Below, piece after piece: positions 22,503-32,099 of a DNA stretch of 32,099 nucleotides. Where the stretch lies: assembly GCA_025201705.1 (NCBI GenBank), contig MU616741.1:1-32099 (forward strand), in the 5' to 3' direction. The notes under the pieces are model-generated. The model saw only the letters and a program-made list of their open reading frames with translations. It did no database searches and was not told the origin of the DNA. The DNA comes from Dissophora ornata (Eukaryota > Mortierellomycota > Mortierellomycetes > Mortierellales > Mortierellaceae). The position numbers and the translations under genes were made by a program. Positions within the stretch are counted from its first letter, which is position 1, and each line of letters begins with the position of its first letter.

Positions 22503-25500
22503 ATGCCATTGACCCCAGGACGATTCGTCTTTTGTGAGCGTGGTCGCATCCTTGACATTTGCCAGAATGTCGAGGGCATCCGTATAGAAAATACAGAGGC
22601 CAAGTTGGAAGGATATCAAATATATCTTGTCGAGCAATGGTAAGCTGTGGAAGGCTTCGGTAAACAAGTGTGAGTCTGAACTGCAATTTCAAGCTTATCA
22701 CTTCTTGGACCGACCATTGACCCCGCTTGGCAACGAATCTGCCATACTTTATGACTGGTTCTTAGGGCCATTGAACGGAACCGTGAGGTTGCCACAGCAG
22801 TGTCCTTCACCGGCGACCCTGTCCACAAAGTACGGGCTACCCAGATATAAGTCATCGACGCAACAGCACTTTTCATCGAAACATACATGATGTCTCTCTG
22901 ACCTTTGGAATTTTGCGTTCGATACGAATAGATCATGGCGGTGGCAATCACGATAGAGCAACCAGAGGTGTCTTGCCCAAGGCTGGAAAAGGTTTTTGAG
23001 AAGCTGCGGGAAGAAAAAGCGAGACCCAAAGAGGCATGTTTTGCAAGAGACTTGAGAGACAGGAATCCGTCTGAAATCCACACGTCTTCCTACCTCGACA
23101 TTCCGGCACTGACATTCTGCCTGTCCCTGCTTGATTTTGTGGAAATTAGACACCATATGGACAGCTGTTTGTAACGAACCTCAGCTTATTCGCCTCGTCA
23201 CTTAACATTGTACTCGTACCGTACGAAGGAGACTTTGATCTGTATCAGCGGCGATTCTATCTCAATCTCAACCTCAGGAGAATGGGATGCAGTGGCCGTA
23301 GCGCTCTCACCTCAAAGTCGCCAAGGTAACACGGCTGGAGATCACGATCGATTGGGCTCAATTGCTTCCGTGGGATTGATTTTATCTCTGTCTAAAAATA
23401 TGCGGATCTTGCGCTCACCCGGTACACTTGTCGTAATGTTATTCATATAGCGATGCTCAACGGGAGAAATTCAACCAGCTATACAAGATCTCAGATTCGA
23501 CGGACTTCGAAGAGACCGTAATTCGCCTAGTGAATCTGGTTCAGAACTGTCTTTTCATCTTCGGTCTCTTCAAACTGTCGGATGTCGACGGACTGTTGTG
23601 CAATGCAACAAAGAAAGGTCTGGACGAATTTCACGAGACCTTCCTAAGCTCGAAATCCCAGGTAATGACTCTGCGCTTGCATTATACGTTGGTACGTGTC
23701 AATTCACTATTACGCATTTTGCTAACGTGAACCCGTGGATCGACTGTTTTATTCCCTAGAAATTTCCATCGGACAATGCACTGGATCCTAGTGTATTAGC
23801 AGGGATGTTTAGCAAGTTGTCAAATATCAGGGGCAAGCTACAGCACCTCGTGAACAACGTAAGTCGCTCAGTCGACCTGACTTGTGGAGAATATGTGGAA
23901 ATGCGACGTCTATAACTTGCACTCACATGGACTTATTGTTCTATTGCAAATGTTCAGGTACCGAAAGATCCATTCGCGGAGCCAGTGGCGTTCATCAGTG
24001 CAGTCAAGGCATTTCAGGTGCGCGATGGTCGAATATGAATGTTTGTATTACTGGCGACTGAGCACACGTTTTTCTACCTACATGAAACCAACGAATGTTG
24101 TTCATATGAATTACTAGATCAAGAAACCGGATTTGAAGGCTTGCTTCCTGAATCTCAAGACCGTCGAAGCGATCACCGCAGCGTATCAGTCATCCTTCAA
24201 CCCACAGGGCCTAAAGGTTCACAAGGTTCTGAAATCCAAGATTGAGGACTTTTCTGGAATGACTGCAGTAAATCCCGAAGGCGAGACCACAGACCTGGAA
24301 GAGTTTGCGAAGCATATTCACACGGACTCACTGAAGTTGGTTTGGAGGGGCAAACCCAAACACAAGCCTGATATGGCCGATGCACTAGCGAACGGTGACT
24401 GGCTGACGGGAGGCAAGGAACTAGGAAAGAGTTTAGTCCGAGGGTTGGCGAAGACTGTAAGTAGCCGACAGTATGTTAATCTGAGATCTGGTTTTGAAAT
24501 AGCGACGCTGACATGTCCTGCTTCAACTCCATGTTCTTAGACCCGAGAAACAAAAAATGCATCTCAATCACTGAAGAGCATAGCAGCGTAAGGTTTAAAG
24601 GCTCTCGGAAAAACCAGTGCGAATCTCGACGTTCGATCCTAATATTCCATGTTTTCTTTTTAGTGGTAAAAATCGTCAGTCCCTGCTGCTGCCAAAAGGA
24701 AAAGGATCGCCCATCACAAACATGAAGGAGGGGGTCATGACCGAAGATACCCTTATCGCCTCAACACAAGCCGATAGTAAGTTAGGTCTTATTCTGCCGT
24801 GGCATGACGCATAGTCGATCCTCTGACTCTGATATTCCTCTCCCATTCACCTTTGCGCGATTGTGATGCTCTCCAGATTATAGCCCAAAGTCGGATGATG
24901 AGAGGAATGATGGCTATGAATCCGAGGAGGCACCGGCCACTACAGTCATTGCCCCATCCACCACCAACTTGCAGGGATCAGAAGAGGATGCGCCAAGTAC
25001 ATCTGTCGCGGATGTGACACCACAATCCTCGTCAGTCGCTGCCTTCCCGTCTCTAGATATTCTGGCCTCACTCTTTTCACTGAAACTAGAACCACCAGGA
25101 CCGCCCGAGATCGTGGTGTTTCGCTTGGATAAAGGGAGTAGCCATAGAGCTTCTGGGCCACTGAGCCCGAGAAAGAGATCTCAGTCCCTGACTGGATTGC
25201 AAGGGCAGGAACGACTCTTGGGATGTCGATATGAGGCCGCCAAAGGTACCGGCGCTATTCCTGGAGTCACATGTAATGCTCAGAGGAAGATCGTCAAGCA
25301 CCCGGCGTGGAGAAAACGGTCTCAGTCGTGCTCACGTTTGGGATGCAGGGATGTCAGCCTGCGCCCATTAAAAAGGCATGTGAGGAGACGCATTAGAGTT
25401 GCTATTGTAGAGTGCTTGGCTTTTTTCAGTTTATACTAATGACGTTGTTGTCTCTCATGTTCGCCTTGTAGCGTTGCAATAGAATGCGACACGCATAACT

Positions 25501-26569
25501 ATTACTCGTACCAGCTTTTGAAAGAGAAAGAGGAGACACTGAAGAACATGTATGATAGGATGCAGGTCATGGAACAAGAATTATCAGGTCAACTCGAGTC
25601 ACTCAAGATGATCCTCAGTGAGCGCGGGAAGCAGTTCGAGGTGTGTTTATGCAGTATTTTGCAGAGTCGAACCTCAACCGGGGATACATGTTTCACTCTT
25701 TCATAATACTCATCTTCCTATTTTTAACGTCACAACAGGAAATGGAGCTGGAGGTGAAAGATATTCAAGCAGAGCGGCGAGAGTTACTCGCGGAAGTTTG
25801 GGACTTGGAACATTCAACCCAACGATCTGTCTATCATCTTGAGGGTATGGTGGGCAAACTAATTGAGATGCGCGATTTCACGGGCGCATTCTTCAATAAG
25901 ATCTCCTACCTCGATACCAAGTTGCCCGTTTCGCAACGACGGTTGGCACTGTGGATGGATAGACTGCAGGCACTGCAGTCTCAGTGGCTCAGAACCATTG
26001 GACGGTACATGATCGACTATGCACCGAGTGGGATCCGGAACCGGTTTACCGAATGGGAAAGAAATGTGCAACTTGCGGCCAAGAATGCACGAGAACTTCG
26101 AGGTGAAGTAGGAGATATCCATCTTACAGATGCTTCTACAAGATCGGCTGCTTCTGCGGTTACGTCGGCAGCGCACAACGCATCTAGTGCCTCTCTCACG
26201 GGTACGGTCGTTTCACGGTCCTCGACGTCATTGCTTCGAAGTGTGGGTGTGGTGAGCGCTCCTAGCATGTCATCGTATATGGTGACACCTCAGGCCCTGA
26301 AGACAGAAGGCGATGACTCTGAGAAAGACGTTAGTCGGTTCTTGCGCTATCCGCTGACACATCCAGGAGGCAGTTGCCTCTTGAAGGACTGCGATGAACC
26401 TGCAGGGCAGAATTTGCCATCGTCTTCCGAGAAGTCGGGATTGAAATCAGAACCTCGGGTTTCGAAGGGATCATTCCCGAATCTTTCTTCGTTAGAATGG
26501 ATGCTCAAGGGCGCGGGTGGCAGTGCTGGCCAGAACAGTAGCAAAAGCGGCACTAAAAAAGACGAATAA
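22503..26569 (+). CDS. STB6-like protein (fungal Sin3-binding STB2/STB6 family)
   Basis: Exons, all in phase: 22503-22639, 22766-22829, 22932-23033, 23150-23325, 23451-23661, 23760-23858, 23958-24017, 24118-24456, 24541-24587, 24664-24776, 24877 to an unresolved donor, 25472-25640, 25739-26569. About 930-970 residues. Family landmarks: GRFVFCERGRILDICQNVEG, YLVEQW, FTGDPVHK, KARPKE joined to TPYGQLFVTN, LNLRRMGCSGRSALT, IFGLFKLSDVDGLLCNATKK and LKLVWRGKPK; then a disordered Ser-rich part, a coiled coil (HNYYSYQLLKEKEETLKNMY onward) and a helical C-terminal region. Yeast Stb2/Stb6 were found as Sin3 binders; the molecular role is not established. The intron 23034-23149 has a GC donor. The exon 11 to 12 join does not close in frame with the best-looking donor near 25381 (GTGAGG). 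Confidence 0.82.
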
Positions 26570-27017
26570 AGAGTTGGATGTAGTCAGGCTAATGTCTAAA
26601 CCGGTTTGGATACGTGACCAGCAGGATTATGCTATTCAATGAGACTGTTTAGACTGTCGAGAAATTCCAGAGAACAGGCACGGTGATGTTTGTGTGACAC
26701 GACATCCCAGCCCAGGCTGCTTCAAGCAAGCACAACATCAACTCAAACGACCTCGAGCGAAAGCACTTTCTGCCTCGAGTAAGTGGAGTTGTTTGCAAAC
26801 AGGGCTTGTTATTGACCGGAGCCCTCTATCGCAAGATCGGGCTTATAAATGCTCTCTTTAGCCTATTTGCCTCATCAAGTCCAGAGATCGAAATTTACCA
26901 TGGAAGATCGAAACTTACCGGGGAACGGCAAAAAAATATCCATAAAAGCACGCAGTTCCAGGGGAAATATCCTTTTTCCCAAACATCATCATTTCCCTCG
27001 CTCATATCACCACATCC
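26570..27017. other. Intergenic, promoter of the SR-rich repeat gene
   Basis: 3' end of the STB6-like gene and promoter of the next gene, with TATAAAT at 26844-26850, 168 bp before the ATG at 27018. No other feature recognised. Confidence 0.45.
26844..26850 (+). promoter_or_regulatory. TATA box of the SR-rich repeat gene
   Basis: TATAAAT about 168 bp upstream of the ATG at 27018. Confidence 0.45.
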
Positions 27018-27830
27018 ATGATCAACCTCACAAACACCACCGCCGACCACACTACGGTCACTCCTGCTATCCAGATCGACGCCCACGAGGAACAAAAGCG
27101 CGGCCGCAACCACGATCGCCACCCTATCACAAATGAAGAAGAGCCCGACAGCGCTAAAAACAGCGGCAGTCGCCGCAGCTCTATCTCTGGCTTTGTCGAC
27201 CGTCTCCGTTCCCGCTCTCGCTCTCGCTCTCGTCAGTCCATTGATGGTATCCCTGAGGAACTCGAAAATAAAGAGTATGTGTACTCTCGTCGTAAATCTA
27301 GCGATATGCATGGTAAATACGGCGACGTATTGAGGGCACAGGCAGAATATATGGAAAAGTTGCGGACAGAGCAGGCCAAGAACAACATCACCCACAATGT
27401 TGATGGTATCCCTATCCCACCTCCCGTCAACCCACCTCGTGAGGGACGTCGTCGTTCGATCATCTCGGCCATCTCAAGGGCCACGTCGCGTAGCCGAAGC
27501 CGTGGTCCTAGCAGGGAGCGTGCTATGAGCAGCAGCCGTAGCAACAGCCGTAACAGGGCAGGCAACAACGACGACAGCAACCTGAAGGTGGCGGAGGAAC
27601 AGGAAAATAAAGAATACAGGTTCTCGCGCCGCAAGTCTTCCGAGATATCAGGACCATACGCGTCAACACTTCGTTCCCAGTTGGATTATATGGAGCATTT
27701 GAGGGAGAAGCAGGAGAGCAATCATATTACACATAACGTCGACGGTATCTTGATCCCTCCTCCTGTCAACCCTGGGGAAAAGCAACCGAGCTCCACACAA
27801 ATTTTGGGATTGAATAAGAACCTCATTTAG
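27018..27830 (+). CDS. SR-rich protein with two internal repeats, unknown function
   Basis: Intronless, 270 residues, no domain I can name. Each half has an Arg/Ser stretch (RSRSRSRSRQ about residues 67-76; SRSRSRGPSRERAMSSSRS later) followed by a conserved unit. Unit A starts at residue 83 (ENKEYVYSRRKSSDMHGKY) and unit B at 196 (ENKEYRFSRRKSSEISGPY); both continue with an LRxQxxYMExLRxxQ helix, the block ITHNVDGI and a PIPPPVNP or LIPPPVNP end. RRKSS is a good basophilic kinase site, so phosphorylation is possible. The start of the protein is polar, without signal peptide or membrane span. A decayed one-unit relative lies at 29883-30474. Possible roles (RNA-associated SR-like or scaffold protein) are guesses. 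Confidence 0.75.
   Translation: MINLTNTTADHTTVTPAIQIDAHEEQKRGRNHDRHPITNEEEPDSAKNSGSRRSSISGFVDRLRSRSRSRSRQSIDGIPEELENKEYVYSRRKSSDMHGKYGDVLRAQAEYMEKLRTEQAKNNITHNVDGIPIPPPVNPPREGRRRSIISAISRATSRSRSRGPSRERAMSSSRSNSRNRAGNNDDSNLKVAEEQENKEYRFSRRKSSEISGPYASTLRSQLDYMEHLREKQESNHITHNVDGILIPPPVNPGEKQPSSTQILGLNKNLI
27264..27776 (+). repeat. Two-unit coding repeat in the SR-rich gene
   Basis: Unit A at about 27264-27438 and unit B at about 27603-27776, 339 nt (113 codons) apart. Both encode the ENKEY...RRKSS...YME.LR...ITHNVDGI...PPPVNP pattern. DNA similarity is moderate, so this is an old duplication. Confidence 0.8.
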
Positions 27831-28062
27831 AAAGCGCAATACGATCAATAGACTACGCTCAGGTGACCCTTCCTCGGATTCCACGGTTTTATTTATTTCT
27901 TGTTCATCGTCGGAACAACAATGTGTCAAGTCGTTGCACTTAGTGCTTCAGACACCTCTGCCCCTTCTCTAGTCTCAAATCCCACCCCACTTTTCTGTAG
28001 TGATCTTGTTACTCCTGACATCTTTGGACATCACATCCAATACAAAGAAATAAAGTAGATAA

Positions 28063-29381
28063 TTACTCCTCTGGCGAAAACTTGCTCTCGTAGGCGACTG
28101 TGTTATGCAACTCGCCAATCTTTTCGATCTCACAGACGACATGATCCCCATGCTGTAAGAAAACTGGGGGGTCGCGCTTAAACCCTACTCCCTCGGGAGT
28201 TCCTGTTAAGATGACGTCTCCAGGCATCAATGTCGTCGACTGGCTCAGGAACGAGATCTGTGGCCAAACCAAGAAAGCGCAGAAGAAAAATAATATGATC
28301 AGTCATAACCTTTCCCTGCAATAAAGCAAGGCATCTCAGTAGTCATGAGGATGAAAAATGTTGGTATTACCAGGCGCGGGACATGGAAGATCATGTCTGC
28401 AGTGGATGAATCCTGCATAACCTTGCCATTCAACGTTGTTTTAATTCGAAGCTGGTTTGGGTCTTTGATCAATTCTTTGGAGACCAAGGCAGGCCCCAAG
28501 GGAGCAAACGTATCGAACGACTTGCTGAAGCACCACTGGCCCGAGCCCAAGTTGCTACCTTGCCACTTCCTCGAACTGATGTCGTTTCCGACCGTGTATC
28601 CTACAAAGATGAAAAAATAAGGGTATATCAAAAATCAGGGTGTGAATCTATAGTTCTCAAACAATGACAAAAATAAGCCGATATTTTTTTACCAAGGACG
28701 TAGTCCAGGGCCTCCTCTTCCTTGACGCTCTTGCACGCCTTTCCAATCACCACTGCTAACTCGCACTCAAAATCCGCCTGGTTATTCTCTACAATCTTTG
28801 GGACCACCACCGGCTTGAAGGGATCCTGAAGAGCCGACGAGGGTTTCATAAATAAAATTGGGTATTTCGGGATCGGCATGTTTGTCTCCTCAGCATGTTT
28901 TGCATAGTTGAGTCCAATGCATCGGAAAATGGGGACGTGGGCTATGGGTGAAAGCAGTTTGGCAACCGGGACAATAGTATCCGTCACAGTGGCGGCGGAT
29001 TGGGAAGAAAAGATGTCGCCCTTGATGACTTTGGCGGTGAGGGTATCCTGATCACCGGCAGAGAGCTTGAGATTGGAGGTAGCCTTTGGCCAAGTGAGAG
29101 GGCCTTGAGGTTCTCCGGTGTACACCTTCCCGTCCTTGCCGAGGAACCTGGGTAGAGCAAAAGAGGCACGACTTTGAGGACGCGGTTGATAGAAGAATGG
29201 GATAGGAAAAGACAACTAGACTGCTCCCGTTACCTGATGAGACGCGTCCAGGGACGCTGTTAAGACGTTCGTGGAATGAATGATGGAATGAAGGTATATT
29301 AGAAAACTAATGTAATTTCGATTTCTTCTAATCGCATTCAGCAACATGCATTCCTACCAGGGCCTGCATTGATGGTCGCAT
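28063..29381 (-). CDS. Fumarylacetoacetate hydrolase (FAH/FAHD2-like) family protein
   Basis: Five exons, 29381-29358, 29256-29234, 29147-28693, 28600-28371 and 28257-28063, join in phase to 308 residues (human FAHD2A 314). The first two exons are tiny (24 and 23 nt) and give MRPSMQALRPWTRLIRFLGK, matching the usual RLIRF start of the family. Core motifs: FRCIGLNYAKHAEE, metal ligands E143 and E145 in FECELAVVIGK and D174 in YTVGNDISSR, then SFDTFAPLGPAL, PGDVILTGTPEGVG and VVCEIEKIGELHN. The family cleaves C-C bonds or decarboxylates acylpyruvates and oxaloacetate with Mg2+; the true substrate is open. The short N-terminus with Arg could target mitochondria. It converges on the SR-rich gene. 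Confidence 0.9.
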
Positions 29382-29882
29382 TGCTTTTGGTGGTCAGCGA
29401 GAGAGGATTAGTCTGTGGGAAAAGTTTCCTTGCACAACGGCTTCTATTGCCTACTGGTAGAAGGGACTGCGAAACGCGTATCTCCGGGACGTTCGCTCTT
29501 GGAGCGCGTGTTGTGAGCTGCATGATACTACTTGACGGTGGCCACTGAGCTGGAGCTCGAATTTTTACACCCATTCATCCCTTCATTTCCTTCCAAGTAA
29601 GCAAAGCAGATAATACAGAGTCCACAGCAATTGTCGCCTTTCCTTCAATCAGGATTCGCCCGAGCACCTCGTTTTCATATTTTTTTGAGGCAGTTTAGAG
29701 GCCAGAGACAAGGGTCAACCCCCGGGAACAGTATGACGAGATAACATCGAGAAGCATCATTACGCATTAGCATATAATAAATACAAGATTCTCGACTTCT
29801 CTATTTCGCTCCTTATCCTTAAGATATCGATCATACTTTCCTCACTTTACCAAATACCGGCAAAAAGAATACCCTTTGAATC
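29382..29882. other. Intergenic, nothing certain
   Basis: Shared upstream region of the FAH-family gene and the pseudogene. A minus-strand frame with ATGs (29574-29338) overlaps the first FAH exon in another phase and is probably its leader. An A/T-rich TATA-like stretch at about 29771-29783 would suit the pseudogene. Confidence 0.4.
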
Positions 29883-30474
29883 ATGGGCTAAACAATCACC
29901 TCGCCCCTCCGTCGTCCAGTCCCCCCAGAAGAGGACAGTCGAGGGCGCAGCCTTTATAGCACCCACATTCTTCCCGCCCACCAAGAGAAGCAAGATGCAT
30001 CCGAGACAGTAGTCCTTGAACTCAAGGAAATCCCGTTAACCAAAACCAAAACAGGTGACTCCATGGCCAATTCTAGACCCAGCAGTCAACACAATTCCTA
30101 TGCATCATTAGCAGAACGTGTCCGATCGCGTTCTCGCTCCCGAACCCGCCAAAATTATAGCGCCAAGGAATGCAATGGCCCTCTACACAGCGACGGAAAC
30201 AAGAGCACCAACGGAGAAGGAGCCGCAAATCAAGCGACGGAGACTATCAATACAAGTACTCAAGCCACCAATCTTCCGATTTTACAGGCGCATATGCGAA
30301 TGTGGCCAGAGCACAGGTACTGTTTATGGAAAAGTTGAGGGAGGGGCAGGATAGGAAGAATATTAAGAGCGTCGATGGGCCCCACCACCCATGGAACGTC
30401 GTCACTCCAGTGTCACGCAGATTTTGGGAGGAGACCTTTTTTTTTGGCGGGGAAACTCAAGAAGCGGCCTCTAA
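29883..30474 (+). pseudogene. Decayed paralog of the SR-rich repeat gene
   Basis: The ATG at 29883 is followed by a TAA as third codon (29889-29891). Beyond it the same frame stays open and protein-like (SRGRSLYSTHI, then a polar part, then SLAERVRSRSRSRTRQ), matching the SR stretch of the gene at 27018. Between about 30150 and 30240 the match moves to another frame (QSSDFTGAYANVARAQ, FMEKLREGQDRKN, SVDG), and near 30375 it moves again (APPPMERRHSSVTQILGG), matching the SSTQILG end of the intact gene. So there is at least one nonsense change and two frame shifts, and only one repeat unit. An ATG-started fragment from 30063 could still be made, but it would lack the conserved unit. The alternative of introns repairing all three breaks is unlikely. 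Confidence 0.75.
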
Positions 30475-31547
30475 TAGCCTTTCACTTCTGTTGAAAAACA
30501 ATCGGTTCAAACAATAACGCGATTCTTTTAATTAAATATTACACTCTACGTCTTGGCGCAGTGACAACGCCAAAATGTCGGTAAACCATCAACGCAAGAG
30601 GGAACCAGTAAAGTTTCTGGGCTACGACATGCACATTGACCATGCGTGATTACAGTCACTTGACTCAAGCGCGGCTAAGCAAACGAATTCCTTCAATCCC
30701 TCCCAACGATTTCCCCTCTCTAATTGGTGCCAGCATTCTTTTCTTGCCCCGCCATTGTAGCAAACACAGTTATGCGCCGTCTTGTTTTTCATATAGAACT
30801 TGGTTGAGAGGCACCGTATATTTGTATATCAGGTGCATGACCTATCTGAGCGAGGGAATAAAATGTTGATGGGTCACCGCATGTGAGTTAGAGAAAACTA
30901 CACATAGTATTTCCTCCGTGCACAGTTGTAGACTAATAGTTGCGCTGAGGATCCAGTTTTGCTCATTTGTTCACGAATATGGCACGCCATGTCAGCCAAG
31001 CACTATGAATATTGGTGGGAGAACACCGGTAAACAATCCGCTGGACAATCTTGGGCGTATTTTCGATCGATTTGTTGTTTGGGGTTGCAGGGCGAGGGAG
31101 CGCGACCAACAGAAAAAGGGCGTTTGGAAAATGGACCATCGCCTCAGTTGCCTGTCGTAGAATCCAGACCGCTGACTGGTAAAACGAATGAAAAGTGAGA
31201 AATGGAGCTGCAAATCTCCCCACCCTAAGGGCGCTGAAAACTGGGAGATATAAACGATACTCGTGCACTGTGAGGCAGAAGCAGCCTGTAAATGAAAGAG
31301 AGCTGAGCATAGTTTCTCTTCTACCGCGTCGGACCAATTGATCAACAGCACACTGTGCGTGCTATGGGTTAGTCTTCTAGCCAGACTGAAGTAAAATAGT
31401 AGTTTAATCCAGCTTATCTGAGCATCCAATAGTAGAATTGGCAGCTGGAATGGACTCAAGCTTCAGTATCCAGTAATTTGGAGGGTGCAGGGGTTTAGAT
31501 GGAATATAAAACTATCTCGCTTCATCTTCTCTTCATAAGGGCTCTAC
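30475..31547. other. Intergenic, nothing recognised
   Basis: About 1.07 kb between the pseudogene and the 3' end of the WD40 gene. Open frames on the minus strand (31459-30992, 31337-30963) overlap each other and show no motif. The part nearest 31548 should be the 3' untranslated region of the WD40 gene. Confidence 0.45.
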
Positions 31548-32099
31548 CTACAGCGGAGCCGGCTCACCTACGGCTCCGCGTTGCAATACGAGCTGTTTAT
31601 TCAGTCGACTTAACCCCCCCACGTCTTGCATGGATGCATTCAACAAATCAAGCATTTCTGGCCGAGATCTCCAGTGCAACGGTAAGAAACACTCGTTCCC
31701 ATCTTCTATGACACGCCACAGCCGCATTACACCACCATCACATCCAGCAACAGCATAATTATTGTCGGAAGTTGTTATCCAGGAGATGCTGTTTGGCGTG
31801 GCGTCGTTTTGAATCACCACACGACAGTCACCCGACGCAACATCCCACAGCCGCACTGTGTTGTCATTACTGCCGGACGCAATCTGATCTCCTTTTGGCG
31901 AATACACGACACTATTAACAATCGAGCAATGGCCTCTCAAGATTTGGCTGCAATCTCCGGTTACAGCATCCCACAGCCGCACTGTCTTGTCCTTACTGCC
32001 AGATGCAACATGATCTCCTTTTGGCGAATATACGACGCTCAAAACATGGTGGCTATGGCCGCTCAAAATGTGGCGGCAATCTCCGGTTTCAACGTCCCA
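31548..32099 (-). CDS. WD40-repeat protein, C-terminal part (runs off the window)
   Basis: The frame is open from the window edge to the TAG at 31548-31550, 183 residues of the C-terminus; the start lies outside. Three WD units are visible from the edge: one ending WDVETGDCRHIL, then GHSHHVLSVVYSPKGDHVAS with TVRLWDAVTGDC, then GHCSIVNSVVYSPKGDQIAS with TVRLWDVASGDC, followed by a divergent blade (ISWITTSDNNYAVAGCDGG) and a non-WD tail ending RGAVGEPAPL. The complete units are exactly 42 codons and similar at DNA level. Such uniform WD blades are typical of fungal NLR-like proteins (HET-E type, NACHT or related core upstream), but the core is not in view. WD blades bind partner proteins or ligands. 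Confidence 0.88.
   Translation of the reverse strand, partial: WDVETGDCRHILSGHSHHVLSVVYSPKGDHVASGSKDKTVRLWDAVTGDCSQILRGHCSIVNSVVYSPKGDQIASGSNDNTVRLWDVASGDCRVVIQNDATPNSISWITTSDNNYAVAGCDGGVMRLWRVIEDGNECFLPLHWRSRPEMLDLLNASMQDVGGLSRLNKQLVLQRGAVGEPAPL
31841..32099 (-). repeat. 126-bp WD40-coding tandem repeat
   Basis: The units at 31841-31966 and 31967-32092 differ at about 23 of 126 positions by eye count, and a third begins at 32093. The half coding TVRLWD and the VVYSPKGD part is the most alike, while the short segment at about 31911-31927 varies most. Confidence 0.85.

Noticed and set aside
22935..23174. ATG-started 79-codon frame as a separate gene
   Set aside because: Its first part is exon 3 of the STB6-like gene and the rest is the GC-AG intron.

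Overview
This window is nuclear DNA of a filamentous fungus, most likely an early-diverging one; Mortierellomycota (Mortierella-type) is my best guess, which is an inference. Genes are dense and interrupted by short introns (about 55-120 nt, nearly all GT-AG, often with a CTGAC/CTAAC-type branch site). The set of proteins is fungal: saccharopine dehydrogenase of the alpha-aminoadipate lysine pathway, an STB6-type protein, a CipC-like (DUF3759) protein and fungal POP3. I saw no rRNA, tRNA, CRISPR array, plasmid origin, virus or recognisable transposon.

Layout. 1-1040: no supportable gene. 1041-4382 (+): large mitochondrial PPR protein. 4859-5146 (-): CipC-like small protein with a strong TATA box. 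5147-7426: a long gene-poor stretch with a 19-bp direct repeat. 7427-8752 (-): GID4, substrate receptor of the GID ubiquitin ligase, four exons. 9883-11192 (+): LYS1, three exons. 11530-13129 (+): PEX14, three exons. 13347-14766 (-): POP3 of RNase P/MRP, three exons, divergent from 15130-16089 (+): cyclophilin H, five exons. 16223-17014 and 17891-18685 (-): tandem omega-like glutathione transferases sharing an intron position. 19286-19875 (-): small unknown gene whose frame breaks or hides a weak intron. 20020-21990 (-): mitochondrial Obg GTPase (MTG2 type). 22503-26569 (+): about 13-exon STB6-like gene with one GC-AG intron. 27018-27830 (+): SR-rich two-repeat protein of unknown function. 28063-29381 (-): fumarylacetoacetase-family hydrolase, five exons. 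29883-30474 (+): decayed paralog of the SR-rich repeat gene. 31548-32099 (-): 3' end of a WD40-repeat gene that leaves the window.

The genes do not form one pathway. Themes are organelle function (PPR and Obg for mitochondrial RNA/ribosomes, PEX14 for peroxisomal import, LYS1 which is peroxisomal in yeast), RNA processing (POP3, cyclophilin H), metabolic control (GID4) and detoxification (two GSTs, FAH-family enzyme, CipC). The last third looks more accessory: an unknown repeat family with a live and a dead copy, and a WD40 gene with near-uniform repeats of the kind found on fungal NLR-like proteins. Exon limits were built by hand from splice signals and reading-frame continuity; no alignment or expression data were available.
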